DNA from: Halobacteriales archaeon QS_9_68_17
Lineage (GTDB): Archaea > Halobacteriota > Halobacteria > Halobacteriales > Natronoarchaeaceae
Length of the DNA stretch: 64,000 nt
Direction of reading: 5' to 3'
Assembly: GCA_003023565.1 (NCBI GenBank)
Contig: PXSA01000002.1
Span: 1 to 64,000 of the forward strand
Shown here: positions 26,606-35,254 of the stretch, piece by piece
How positions within the stretch are numbered: position 1 is the stretch's first letter
Layout of the letters: each line of letters begins with the position of its first letter
Program-made: the position numbers and the translations under genes
Notes under the pieces: generated by a model
What the model saw: the letters and a program-made list of their open reading frames with translations, nothing else
The model's database searches: none
Told to the model about the DNA's origin: nothing

Positions 26606-28269
26606 CGGTTCCCCTGCAGGCCGACACGCTCGACATCTCGTTCAAGCTCGTTCCCGCCATCATGGTCTTCCTGATGATGGCGTCGTTTCTCGCCATCGGC
26701 TACGTGTTCAAGGTGGCCGACACCGAGGGGATGTGGGTCGCCGGTCGCGGCATCGGTAACATCGAGAACGGAATGGCGATCGGCGCGAACTGGATGTCCG
26801 CGGCGTCGTATCTCGGTCTCGCGGGGCTGGTCGCACTGGCCGGCTTCTACGGACTGGCGTTCATCGTCGGCTGGACGACGGGATACTTCGTCCTGCTCAT
26901 CTTCCTGGCCGCGCAGATGCGCCGGTTCGGGAAGTACACCGCACCGGATTTCGTCGGCGACCGTTTCAACTCGCCGCTCGCACGAGCGCTGGCGGCGTTC
27001 ACGACGCTGCTCATCGCGTACGTCTACTCCGTCGGACAGGCCCGCGGGATGGGGCTGGTCGGCCAGTACGTCTTCGGGCTGGACATCGTCCCGATGATCG
27101 TCGTGATGATGACGATTACGGTCGGCTACCTCGCGCTGTCGGGCATGCTCGGTGCGACGAAGAACATGGCCGTCCAGTACGTCATCCTCATCGTCGCGTT
27201 CCTCGCCGGCGTGTACGCCGTCGGCTTCACGGAGGGGTACTCGACGATACTGCCGCAGATCGAGTACGGCACCCTGTTCGACGAACTCGGCCGGCAGTTC
27301 TCGGCACCGTTCGAGAACGCCTCGTACTACATCTGGGTCGCCACGGCGTTCTCGCTCATCTTCGGGACCTGCGGACTGCCGCACGTGTTGGTGCGGTTCT
27401 ACACGGTCGAGAACGAGCGGACCGCCCGGTGGTCGTGCGTCTGGGGACTCTTCTTCATCCTCATGCTGTACTGGGCGGCCCCCGCGATGGCGGCGTTCGG
27501 CGTGGACCTCTTCGAGGTTATCACCGGTAGCAGCGCCTACGCCGCGGAGGGCGGCATGTCCGGCGCGGAGGGCGACGTCATCGTGGTGCTCGCCGCGCAG
27601 TTCGCGACCCTCCCGACGTGGTTCGTCGGACTCGTCGCCGCCGGCGCGATGGCCGCGGCGATCGCGACGACGGCGGGGCTGTTCATCACGGCGTCCTCGG
27701 CCGTCGCACACGACATCTACTCGGAGCTGATCAACCCCGACGCGACCCAGCGTCAGCAGGTCCTCATCGGCCGCGCCACTATCGTCGTTATCGGCGCACT
27801 GGTCACCGTCACCGCGTTCAACCCGCCGGCGCTCATCGGCGAGCTGGTCGCCTACGCGTTCTCGCTGGCCGGCACCGTGCTGTTCCCGATGTTCTTCCTC
27901 GGTCTCTGGTGGGAGAACACCAACCAGAAGGGCGCGCTCGCCGGCATGACCGTGGGGCTGCTTCTCTGGATCGGGTCTATCGTCAACAGCGTGCTCCCGA
28001 GTTACGTCGGCTTCCTCGGGGAGATAGCCGGTGAGTCGGGCGCGCTGGTGCCGATATACGCGCAGTACGTCCCGCCGATCGGCGCGGCGCTCGTCGGGAC
28101 GCCGCTGGTGTTCGTGGTCACTATCGCGGTCTCGCTGGCGACCCCCGAACCGCCGATGGAGACCAAGAAGATGGTCCGGCAGTGTCACAGCCCCGAGCCG
28201 ATGGGCCAGCAACAGACTGCCGAGGACATCGTGTCGAGTAGCGGCGGAGACACTCCCGCGGACGACTGA
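26602..28269 (+). CDS. VC_2705-type sodium/solute symporter (acetate/organic acid uptake)
   Basis: A 555-residue SSS-family transporter with about 13 helices. Motifs: GRGIGNIENGMAIGANWMSAASYLGLAG, TAPDFVGDRFNS, GTCGLPHVLVRFYTVEN and ATTAGLFITASSAVAHDIY. Members of the VC_2705 subfamily pair with DUF4212 proteins and are related to acetate permease ActP. The position after acs and before uspA supports acetate or short-chain acid uptake, though the substrate is inferred. Confidence 0.85.
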   Translation: MTVPLQADTLDISFKLVPAIMVFLMMASFLAIGYVFKVADTEGMWVAGRGIGNIENGMAIGANWMSAASYLGLAGLVALAGFYGLAFIVGWTTGYFVLLIFLAAQMRRFGKYTAPDFVGDRFNSPLARALAAFTTLLIAYVYSVGQARGMGLVGQYVFGLDIVPMIVVMMTITVGYLALSGMLGATKNMAVQYVILIVAFLAGVYAVGFTEGYSTILPQIEYGTLFDELGRQFSAPFENASYYIWVATAFSLIFGTCGLPHVLVRFYTVENERTARWSCVWGLFFILMLYWAAPAMAAFGVDLFEVITGSSAYAAEGGMSGAEGDVIVVLAAQFATLPTWFVGLVAAGAMAAAIATTAGLFITASSAVAHDIYSELINPDATQRQQVLIGRATIVVIGALVTVTAFNPPALIGELVAYAFSLAGTVLFPMFFLGLWWENTNQKGALAGMTVGLLLWIGSIVNSVLPSYVGFLGEIAGESGALVPIYAQYVPPIGAALVGTPLVFVVTIAVSLATPEPPMETKKMVRQCHSPEPMGQQQTAEDIVSSSGGDTPADD

Positions 28270-28272
28270 ACC

Positions 28273-28734
28273 ATGTATCAGAAGATCCTCGTTCCGACCG
28301 ACGGCAGCGACACCGCCGAGGCGGCGGTCGACTCCGCGCTGGACCTCGCCGAGAAGTACGAGGCCGGCGTCCACGCGCTATACGTGGTCGACACCGACTC
28401 GCTGAGCATCAGCCTCGGCGGCGAACAGATCGACCGGATCGAACAGGGCAACTTCGCCGAGATGGACGAAGTCCGAGAACGCGCCGAGGCGGCGACCGGC
28501 TACGTCGCCGACCGCGCCCGCGAACGGGGGCTGACGACCGTCGAGAACGTCTCGGCCGGCAAGCCCCACGCGCTCATCGCCGATTACGTCGAGGACACCG
28601 ACATCGACCTCGTGGTGATGGGGTCGCACGGCCGGTCGGGCGTCAAGCGCGCGCTGCTCGGGAGCGTCACCGAGCGGACGCTCCGCTCGACGCACGTGCC
28701 GGTACTGGTCGTCGACGTGCAGGGCGTCGAGTAA
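28273..28734 (+). CDS. UspA family universal stress protein
   Basis: A 153-residue single-domain Usp with MYQKILVPTDGSDTAE at the N-terminus and the ATP-binding signature GSHGRSGVKRALLGS (G-2x-G-9x-GS) at the C-terminus, so it is of the ATP-binding type. Starts three bases after the transporter stop. Usp genes are commonly the third gene of DUF4212/SSS operons and probably adjust transport to energy state. Confidence 0.9.
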   Translation: MYQKILVPTDGSDTAEAAVDSALDLAEKYEAGVHALYVVDTDSLSISLGGEQIDRIEQGNFAEMDEVRERAEAATGYVADRARERGLTTVENVSAGKPHALIADYVEDTDIDLVVMGSHGRSGVKRALLGSVTERTLRSTHVPVLVVDVQGVE

Positions 28735-28872
28735 CGGCCGCGGCCGTCCTCCGCTCGCCGGTCTCGATCTTTTCGCCGAGCGCGGTCGAGGAGCGACCGC
28801 GTCGGCCGCGACTCCGCGACCGCCCGTCGCGGAAGCGAAACCCCCTAACCGTCCCCCTGCCACGGTTGAGGT
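28735..28872. repeat. GC-rich palindromic spacer before trm56
   Basis: The spacer holds inverted repeats such as cgcggtcg/cgaccgcg separated by aggag, and cggccgcggccg directly after the uspA stop. They resemble the palindrome arrays elsewhere in the window but are less regular. The final 25 bases (ccccctaaccg...) lead into trm56 and may contain its promoter. Confidence 0.4.
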
Positions 28873-29418
28873 ATGCAGGGGGAACCCGAGGTCGCCGTGT
28901 TGCGACTCGGCCACCGACCCGGCCGCGACGAGCGAATGACTACGCACGTCGGGCTGACCGCCCGCGCGCTCGGTGCGGACCGCGTCGTGCTGACCGAGTC
29001 GTCGCAGGCCAGAGAGACGATCCGGGACATCACCGACCGGTTCGGCGGCCCGTTCGAGGCGGAGATCACCGACTCGCCGACGGCCACGATCCGCGACTGG
29101 CCCGGCGCGGTCGTCCACCTCACGATGTACGGCGAGCGCGTGCAGGACGTCGAGGACGAGGTCCGGGCGGCACAGGAGGACCGACCGGTACTGGTCGTCG
29201 TCGGGGCGGAGAAGGTCCCGTTCGACGTGTACGAGGCCGCCGACTGGAACGTCGGCGTCACGAACCAGCCCCACTCGGAGGTTGCGGGGCTGGCCGTCTT
29301 CCTCGACCGCCTGTTCGACGGGGGCGAACTCGACCGGGAGTGGGCGGACGCCGACCAGCGTGTCGTACCGACGGAGACGGGCAAGACGGTCGTCCCGTCC
29401 GACGGGGACGACGAGTAG
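28873..29418 (+). CDS. trm56: tRNA (cytidine(56)-2'-O)-methyltransferase
   Basis: Archaea-specific SPOUT methyltransferase that methylates C56 in the T-loop of tRNAs. Recognised by EVAVLRLGHRPGRDERMTTHVGLTARALGA at the N-terminus and the SAM-binding knot VVVGAEKVPFDVYEAADWNVGVTNQPHSEVAGLAVFLDRL. Normal length (181 residues). It opens a cluster conserved in haloarchaea: trm56, tfe, DUF2110, DUF5803 and cinA-like genes. Confidence 0.93.
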   Translation: MQGEPEVAVLRLGHRPGRDERMTTHVGLTARALGADRVVLTESSQARETIRDITDRFGGPFEAEITDSPTATIRDWPGAVVHLTMYGERVQDVEDEVRAAQEDRPVLVVVGAEKVPFDVYEAADWNVGVTNQPHSEVAGLAVFLDRLFDGGELDREWADADQRVVPTETGKTVVPSDGDDE

Positions 29419-29566
29419 CGGCACCGGCGACCGACGCGGCCCGGTGACCGGCGGCGACCGACGGCGGTCGACCCCGTGTTCGTTCCCCCGGGAGACGGGC
29501 GAGAACCGACACGCTCGCGGAGACGCCTCAAAAGACTTAATGAGTGGTCCGAACAAGGTTCCGGTA

Positions 29567-30085
29567 ATGGCTTTTGAGGATCTGCTCGAGGACCCCGTCA
29601 TCCAGAAGTACCTTCACGAGCTCGTCGGACCGAAGGGGATGCCGGTCGCGGCCGCCCCGCCGGACGGCGAGGTCACGGACGAGGAGTTAGCCGAAGAGCT
29701 GGACCTCGAACTCAACGACGTGCGCCGGGCGCTGTTTATCCTGTACGAGAACGACCTGGCGACGTATCGCCGCCTCCGCGACGAGGACTCGGGGTGGCTC
29801 ACCTACCTCTGGACGTTCCAGTACGACAACATCCCGGAGAACTTGGAGGAGGAGATGCACCGCCTGCTGGAGGCGCTGCAGAACCGCCGGGAGTACGAGC
29901 GCGACCACGAGTTCTACCTCTGTGAAGTCGACTCCATCCGCTTCGAGTTCGGCGAGGCGATGGAGTTCGGCTTCGAGTGTCCCGAGTGCGGATCGCCGCT
30001 CGAAGCGATGGAAAACACCCGACTCGTCGACTCGATGGACGAGCGCATCGACGCGCTCCGCGACGAACTGAACGTCGAGGCATAA
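29567..30085 (+). CDS. tfe: Transcription initiation factor TFE (alpha)
   Basis: General transcription factor that helps open promoters with RNA polymerase, TBP and TFB. N-terminal winged-helix domain (DPVIQKYLHELVG, LDLELNDVRRALFILYENDLATYRR) and C-terminal zinc-ribbon region. In the ribbon the second pair is intact (FECPECGSP) but the first reads LCEVDSIRF, so only one of the expected two cysteines is present there. The start at 29567 is preferred over ATG 29540 because MAFEDLL matches the family start and a TATA-like aaaagacttaa at 29530-29540 fits a transcript beginning near it. The stop overlaps the next start by one base. Confidence 0.9.
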   Translation: MAFEDLLEDPVIQKYLHELVGPKGMPVAAAPPDGEVTDEELAEELDLELNDVRRALFILYENDLATYRRLRDEDSGWLTYLWTFQYDNIPENLEEEMHRLLEALQNRREYERDHEFYLCEVDSIRFEFGEAMEFGFECPECGSPLEAMENTRLVDSMDERIDALRDELNVEA

Positions 30086-30861
30086 TGGTCGTTTTAGCGA
30101 CCAAACTCTACGTCGAGGGCGACGCGCGGGAGCGCTCGCTCGACTCCCTGCGCTCGCTCATGGCGAACACGCTCGGCGACCTGGACGTGGACTACGAGGT
30201 CGGCGTCCGCCACGACGACTTCCCGTCGGTGACCGTCGCGGGCGACGACGCCGTCGTCGCGCGGAACCTCCTCCGCGAGGAGTGGGGCGAGGTCACCGGC
30301 GAGTTCGAGGCCGGCGAGACGTACGTCGGCACGCTCGAACACTGGGACGACGACGGGTTCGTCCTCAGCGCGGGCGAAGAGATCCGGGTCCCGGCCGACG
30401 GGATCGACCTCGGTCCGGGGTCGCCCGAACAGGTCCGCGAGCGGTTCGGCCTCGTCCAGCACCTGCCGATGCGGTTCGTGTACGGGGGTGAGCGAACCGA
30501 CGGTTCGAGTGAGCGTAGCGAACGCGAACGTCGGCAGACGGAGTCTGCCGGTAGTTCGCGAGCCTCGTCGGACGGGACGTCCGACGGCGACGAGGACGAG
30601 CCCCACCGCCTCGCCGACGAGGAGCGCGACCGACTGTACGACTGGCCCCGCGGCGACGGCCGCGTCAACGTCAACAGCGCGACCCGGGGCGAGGTGCGCG
30701 CGACGGTCAACCGCGCCGGGCACGCACAGGACATCGTCACCGTCGAGCGCCTCGGTCTGCTGGAACAAAGCATCGTCTGCACCGAGAGCACGGACCCGCC
30801 GGGGCTGCTCGCCAGCATCGGCCAGTACCTCCCCGCCGAACTCCGCGCCGTCGTTCCATGA
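30085..30861 (+). CDS. DUF2110 family protein
   Basis: A 258-residue protein of the archaeal DUF2110 family, found next to tfe in haloarchaea; function not established. Conserved parts include KLYVEGDARERSLDSLRSL, GLVQHLPMRFVYG and the C-terminal RVNVNSATRGEVRATVNRAGHAQDIVTVERL. Between FVYG and PHRLADEERDRL lies a serine/arginine/acid-rich insertion of about 35 residues (30484-30600) encoded by several back-to-back palindromes with three-base loops. Overlaps tfe by one base and DUF5803 by four. Confidence 0.8.
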   Translation: MVVLATKLYVEGDARERSLDSLRSLMANTLGDLDVDYEVGVRHDDFPSVTVAGDDAVVARNLLREEWGEVTGEFEAGETYVGTLEHWDDDGFVLSAGEEIRVPADGIDLGPGSPEQVRERFGLVQHLPMRFVYGGERTDGSSERSERERRQTESAGSSRASSDGTSDGDEDEPHRLADEERDRLYDWPRGDGRVNVNSATRGEVRATVNRAGHAQDIVTVERLGLLEQSIVCTESTDPPGLLASIGQYLPAELRAVVP

Positions 30862-31613
30862 ACCGCCGCCTCGTCCTCGCCACGGTCGCCGTCGCCCTGC
30901 TCGCCGTCACCGCCGGGTGTAGCTTCGGCCCGTTCGCCGAGGAACTGGACGGCGAGGAGGTCAACGAGGACGCCGAGTACGACTGGGAGACGAACGCGAC
31001 GGCGACGGTGACGATAGACGGCGGCGAGTACCAGGCGGTGTACAACGTCACGGAGACGTCGGAGATAGAGGTGTACGAGGAGGGGTTCAGCGGGAACGAC
31101 CCCGTCCACGTCCGCGCGGTGCAGTTCCGCTACCCGAACGGCACGTTCGTCAACGGCACCGACCTCGACGTCGAGATCGACGGCGGCGAAACGGTGATCG
31201 GGCTCCCCGACGAGAACGGGTCGGTCGCCTACACCGCCGACACGCGACCGAAGGAGTTCGGTTCGCCCGTTCTCGTTGATGGGTCCTACGAGGTGGTCCT
31301 GCCGCCGAACCACCGGACCGACAACTTCCTGTTCGGCCACGTCAGCCCCGACCCCACCGCGAAGGAGGAGGTCGGCGACCGCATGCACGTCCGCTGGGAG
31401 AACCCGGACCGGAACGTCTTCGTCCGGTACTACCTCCAGCGCGACATCCTCATCTTCGGCGGCCTCGTCGCCGTCCTCGGCGCGGTGATGGTCGGCGGAC
31501 TGGTCTACTACCTCCGGCAGATCCGCGAACTGGAGAACAAGCGCAAGGAGATGGGACTGGACGTGGAAGCGGACGACGAGTTCGACGACGGCCCGCCGCC
31601 GGGCATGCGGTAA
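30858..31613 (+). CDS. DUF5803 family lipoprotein with C-terminal membrane anchor
   Basis: A 251-residue exported protein: signal peptide with lipobox (LLAVTAGCSF), an acidic extracellular beta domain with several N-glycosylation sequons (NAT, NVT, NGT), a transmembrane helix (ILIFGGLVAVLGAVMVGGLVYYL) and a basic then acidic tail. It is a conserved haloarchaeal family with no known function. Its start overlaps the DUF2110 stop (ATGA), so it is in the same transcription unit as tfe. Confidence 0.75.
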   Translation: MNRRLVLATVAVALLAVTAGCSFGPFAEELDGEEVNEDAEYDWETNATATVTIDGGEYQAVYNVTETSEIEVYEEGFSGNDPVHVRAVQFRYPNGTFVNGTDLDVEIDGGETVIGLPDENGSVAYTADTRPKEFGSPVLVDGSYEVVLPPNHRTDNFLFGHVSPDPTAKEEVGDRMHVRWENPDRNVFVRYYLQRDILIFGGLVAVLGAVMVGGLVYYLRQIRELENKRKEMGLDVEADDEFDDGPPPGMR

Positions 31614-31650
31614 GCCCCGGACTTTTACTCTCCGACGCGTAATCGCGGGT

Positions 31651-32349
31651 ATGAACGCCGCCGTGGTCACTGTCGGCGACGAACTCCTGTCGGGCGACAC
31701 GACGAACACGAACGCGACGTGGCTCTGCGACGAACTCGACGCGAGAGGCGTCGACGTCGAGCGCGTCACCGTCGTTCCCGACCGGGTCACCGACATCGCT
31801 CGCGTCGTCAACGGGTACCGCGCCGAGTACGACGCCGTCGTGGTGACCGGGGGACTCGGTCCCACGCACGACGACGTGACGATGGACGGCGTGGCCGCCG
31901 CGTTCGGGCGCGACGTGGTCGAACACGAGGAGGCGCTGGAGTGGCTCGAAGAGCACGGCGGCTACACTCGCGATGACCTCACCGAGGGGACGGCGCACCT
32001 CCCCGCGGGCGCTCGCGTCCTCCACAACGAGGTCGGCGTCGCCCCCGGCGCGGTCGTCGGGTCGGTGTACGTCCTGCCCGGCGTCCCCGACGAGATGACG
32101 GCGATGTTCGGGTCGGTCGCCGACGAGTTCAGCGGTGCGAAAAAACACATCGAAGTCGTCGAGGCTGACGAGCCGGAAAGCGCGCTCTTGGACCGTTTGG
32201 CGGCGTTACAGGAGGAGTTCGACGTATCGGTCGGGAGCTACCCCGGCGACTACGTCCGCGTGAAGATCACCGGAACGGACGAGGACGCGGTCGCCGCGGC
32301 CGCCGGCTGGCTCGAAGCGCGGGTCGACCCCGTCGAGTCCAACAGTTGA
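31651..32349 (+). CDS. CinA-like molybdopterin-binding domain protein
   Basis: A 232-residue protein of the MoCF/CinA N-terminal fold: NAAVVTVGDELLSGDTTNTN, VVVTGGLGPTHDDVTMDG and PGVPDEMTAMF. The C-terminal amidohydrolase domain of bacterial CinA is missing, as usual for archaeal single-domain members. The family has been linked to nucleotide or NAD(P)-derivative hydrolysis, but the archaeal role is open. Separate TATA-like element (cttttactc) lies about 30 bases upstream. Confidence 0.8.
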   Translation: MNAAVVTVGDELLSGDTTNTNATWLCDELDARGVDVERVTVVPDRVTDIARVVNGYRAEYDAVVVTGGLGPTHDDVTMDGVAAAFGRDVVEHEEALEWLEEHGGYTRDDLTEGTAHLPAGARVLHNEVGVAPGAVVGSVYVLPGVPDEMTAMFGSVADEFSGAKKHIEVVEADEPESALLDRLAALQEEFDVSVGSYPGDYVRVKITGTDEDAVAAAAGWLEARVDPVESNS

Positions 32350-32405
32350 ACCCGAACGCGATGACACGCTCGACCGGTTCCGGCCGACGCGCGAACAGTC
32401 CGGTC

Positions 32406-32525
32406 TCAACTATCGCGATACAGGTACGCGAGCCAAGCGGCGGTGATGAGCAGGCTGACGGCGAGAACGCCGTAACCGACGGCGTTGATCGGTAGCACGG
32501 TTTCGGCGGCGAGGATCGTGGTCAT
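32406..32525 (-). CDS. Small single-helix membrane protein
   Basis: A 39-residue reading frame: MTTILAAETVLPINAVG followed by a hydrophobic helix YGVLAVSLLITAAWLAYL and a charged end YRDS. The composition is that of a genuine one-helix membrane protein, and its start region is set back from the divergent ATP-NAD kinase gene with an AT-rich stretch (cttaacttttg) between. No function can be given. Confidence 0.6.
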   Translation of the reverse strand: MTTILAAETVLPINAVGYGVLAVSLLITAAWLAYLYRDS

Positions 32526-32607
32526 GGCCTGACGTTTCGTATGCGCTCTCTTAACTTTTGACGAACGCGGTCGGTCGCTTTTTGCCGTCCCGGTCGAAGG
32601 TGTCCGC

Positions 32608-33672
32608 ATGCGACGCATCGGCCTGGTCGTGAATCCGGTCGCGGGGATGGGCGGCCGCGTCGGACTGAAAGGCACCGACGGGAAAGTCGAGGCGGCGCGC
32701 GAGCGCGGCGCGGAACCGCGCGCACCGAAGCGCGCGACCGACGCGCTCGTCGCGCTCCGAGAGCGGGCGGAGGACGTCGACCTCCTCGCCGCCGGCGGCG
32801 TGATGGGTGCCGACGAGGCGCGTGACGCGGGGTTCGACCCGACGGTCGTCACGGATCCGGGTGCAGAGACGACGGCCGAGGACACCCGTGAGGCCGTCCG
32901 GGCCTCCCTCGACGCGGGCGTCGACCTCGTTCTGTTCGCCGGCGGTGACGGGACGGCCGTCGACGTGGCGGCGACGCTCGATGACGCGGGCGACGACACG
33001 CCGATGCTCGGGGTCCCGGCGGGCGTCAAGGTGTACTCCTCGGTGTTCGGCGTCACGCCCGAGGACGCCGGCCGCATCGCGGCGACGTTCGACGCGGTCG
33101 CGGACCGCGAAATAAACGACATCGACGAGGACGCCTACCGCGGCGGCGAGGTGGAGACGGACCTGAAGGCGGTGCGACCGGTGCCCGTCGCCGACGACCT
33201 GCAGTCGAGCAAGCAACTCGGCGGCGGCTCCGTCGAGTCGCTCGCGGCGGGCTTCGCCGCTGACGTCGACCCCGACGCGACGTACGTCCTCGGCCCCGGG
33301 TCCACCGTCGGCGCGATAAAGGCGGAACTGGGGATCGACGGGTCGCCGCTCGGCGTCGACGTCTGGCGGGACGGCGAGATGCTCGCCCGGGACGCCGCGG
33401 CGGACGGGATCCTCGACGCTCTCGGCGACCGCAACGTGATCGTCGTCTCGCCCATCGGCGGTCAGGGGTTCATCTTCGGCCGCGGTAACGACCAGATATC
33501 GCCGGCCGTCATCAAACGATCGGAAGTCGAGGTGGTCGCCTCGCGGGCGAAACTCGACGGCGTCGGCGTCCTCCGCGTCGACACCGACGACGAGGAAGTC
33601 GACGAGTCGCTCCGGGGCTGGCGGAAGGTCCGCGTCGGCCGCTTCGAGCGCCGCATGATGCAGGTCGTCTAA
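32608..33672 (+). CDS. ATP-NAD kinase family protein
   Basis: A 354-residue member of the COG3199 branch of the NAD/diacylglycerol kinase superfamily. Motifs: GLVVNPVAGMGGRVGLKGTDG at the N-terminus, the catalytic-site FAGGDGTAVDVAATL, GVPAGVKVYSSVFGVTPE and SPIGGQGFIFGRGNDQISP. It may phosphorylate NAD or a related substrate; the branch is poorly characterised. Monocistronic. Confidence 0.82.
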   Translation: MRRIGLVVNPVAGMGGRVGLKGTDGKVEAARERGAEPRAPKRATDALVALRERAEDVDLLAAGGVMGADEARDAGFDPTVVTDPGAETTAEDTREAVRASLDAGVDLVLFAGGDGTAVDVAATLDDAGDDTPMLGVPAGVKVYSSVFGVTPEDAGRIAATFDAVADREINDIDEDAYRGGEVETDLKAVRPVPVADDLQSSKQLGGGSVESLAAGFAADVDPDATYVLGPGSTVGAIKAELGIDGSPLGVDVWRDGEMLARDAAADGILDALGDRNVIVVSPIGGQGFIFGRGNDQISPAVIKRSEVEVVASRAKLDGVGVLRVDTDDEEVDESLRGWRKVRVGRFERRMMQVV

Positions 33673-33763
33673 CGGTCTAGGTATCGGCTATTATTATAAC
33701 ACTGCTCAGCGTATTAATGGGTGTATAGTCAAGGTTAAGGGAGTCGCACTACTTCAACCCGGT
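33673..33763 (+). promoter_or_regulatory. AT-rich promoter region of the PhoU-like gene
   Basis: The spacer contains attattataac (33689-33699) and a second AT-rich stretch, gtattaatgggtgtatag (33712-33729), the latter about 35-50 bases before the start codon. Compared with the surrounding GC-rich DNA this is a clear promoter candidate; which of the two is the TATA box cannot be decided by eye. Confidence 0.45.
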
Positions 33764-34795
33764 ATGGAGACGCGTAAAGTGCAGCGACTCGGCCCGTCCA
33801 CGCTGGCGATGACGCTCCCCGCCGAGTGGGCGCAGGAACACGACGTCGAGAAGGGCGACGAGGTGTCGCTCCGCATGGGCGGCAAGGGCACCCTCACGGT
33901 GATGCCCGAATCCGCGACCACGGGCGAGACGGAGGCGATCATCCACGCCGACGACCTCGACGCCGACGCCGTCGAACGGGCGATCCTCGCGCAGTACGTC
34001 CTCGGCCGGCGGGTCATTCGCGTCGAGCAGTCCAACGGCGCGCTCGATTCGGACCACATCAACGCCGTCTACAAGGCCGAGACCCAGCTGATGGGCCTCG
34101 GCGTCATCGAGGAGACGCCCGAGAGCATCTCCATTCGGTGTTCGGTCGACCCCGAGGACTTCACCCTCGACAACCTGCTCGAACGGCTGGAATCGACGGG
34201 ATCGACGATGCGCGGCGAGGCGATCAAGGCGCTCGCCCACGGTAACCCCGACCTCGCCCAGCGCGCCCTGAACCGGGAGCGACAGGCCAACAAGATCTTC
34301 GTTCTCCTGCTGCGCCTGATCTTCACCGCCTACCAGAACCCCAACCTCGCCCGCGCGGTCGGCCTCGGCGACGGCTTCCCGCTTATCGGCTACCGCTCGA
34401 TCGCGAAGAACCTCGAACTCACCGCCGACAACGCCGAGGACATCGCCGAGATCGTCCTCGACTCCGAGGGCCACAGCCTCGACGTCGACGCCGGCACCAT
34501 GCGGCGCATCCGGGAGTTCACCGACGACGTGGACGAGATCACCGCCTTCGCCGTCGAGTCCGCCGTCAAGCGCGACTACGACCTCACTATCGAGGTCCGC
34601 GAGAAGTTCCACGACATCGGCGACCGGCAGGAGGAGATCCTCTCGGACCTGCCCGAGATGGAGAACGACTCCCTGCTCGAAGTGCGCGAGGTGCTCGTGA
34701 GCCTCCAGCAGACCGCGGAGTTCGCCATGCGGAACGCCGAGATAGCCGCTAACCTCGCGCTGAACGAGGAGAGCGAGCACACCACGATCAACTGA
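33764..34795 (+). CDS. AbrB/SpoVT-type DNA-binding plus PhoU domain regulator
   Basis: A 343-residue protein. Residues 1-45 form a swapped-hairpin AbrB domain (RKVQRLGPSTLAMTLPAEWAQEHDVEKGDEVSL); residues about 120-330 are two PhoU three-helix bundles with EEGH-type metal-ligand positions replaced by acidic residues (DVDEITAFAVESAV). Such fusions are common in haloarchaea and are thought to regulate phosphate transport genes. No pst genes are in the window. The gene is followed by a dense palindrome array. Confidence 0.82.
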   Translation: METRKVQRLGPSTLAMTLPAEWAQEHDVEKGDEVSLRMGGKGTLTVMPESATTGETEAIIHADDLDADAVERAILAQYVLGRRVIRVEQSNGALDSDHINAVYKAETQLMGLGVIEETPESISIRCSVDPEDFTLDNLLERLESTGSTMRGEAIKALAHGNPDLAQRALNRERQANKIFVLLLRLIFTAYQNPNLARAVGLGDGFPLIGYRSIAKNLELTADNAEDIAEIVLDSEGHSLDVDAGTMRRIREFTDDVDEITAFAVESAVKRDYDLTIEVREKFHDIGDRQEEILSDLPEMENDSLLEVREVLVSLQQTAEFAMRNAEIAANLALNEESEHTTIN

Positions 34796-34804
34796 AAAGC
34801 CCTC

Positions 34805-35098
34805 GCGACCGACTGGCGTCGGTCGCTTCGCCCTTTCGATGTGCTCAAAAACGGCGCGCCGCGCCGTTTTTGTCACCCTGAAGCGCCGCCGGCGCTTCGG
34901 ACCTCGCGGCAGCGAAGCTGCCGATCAGTGCGAAAAACGCCCGCAGGGCGTTTTTCAGCATCACCGCGAGGATCGCTTCGCGGTTCTCGCCAAGGCCCGC
35001 CGGTCTGCGCGAGCCACCGTGAGGCCTCCGGCCTCACGAGCCTTCACTCGCTCCGCTCGTGAAGACGCCGACGGTCGTCGGCGCACGCTCCGAGCGCC
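34805..35098. repeat. Array of at least seven palindromes, mostly with three-base loops
   Basis: Perfect inverted repeats follow one another: 34805-34826 (9-nt arms, loop tggc), 34846-34872 (12-nt arms from caaaaacggcgc, loop gcc), 34880-34898 (gaagcgcc, loop gcc), 34907-34923 (cggcagc, loop gaa), 34932-34956 (11-nt arms gaaaaacgccc, loop gca), 35018-35038 (cgtgaggcc, loop tcc), an imperfect one at 35042-35064 (loop tcc) and 35066-35083 (cgccgac, loop ggtc). Two carry A-tracts and T-tracts and could act as bidirectional terminators. No gene is visible in the stretch. Confidence 0.75.
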
Positions 35099-35254
35099 TG
35101 CCCTTCCCCGTCTGCTCGGCGCCCGGTTGGCAACGTCGTTTTGGCTACTGCACGCGACGTTTCCCCCTCTCGGTAACACCACATCGCGGAGTATGCGGTC
35201 GAATCCGACGGATCCCGGCCGTTATTGACGTTCTCGTTGTCCATCGCACGGACC

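Noticed and set aside
32640-32720. Arg/Glu/Ala-rich stretch in the ATP-NAD kinase as another palindromic insertion
   Set aside because: The GLKGTDGKVEAARERGAEPRAP-type segment is, as far as I recall, standard in this family and its DNA lacks the three-base-loop palindromes.
34805-35098. Palindrome array considered as a CRISPR array
   Set aside because: The units differ in sequence, have no constant repeat and no regular spacers, and no cas genes are nearby.
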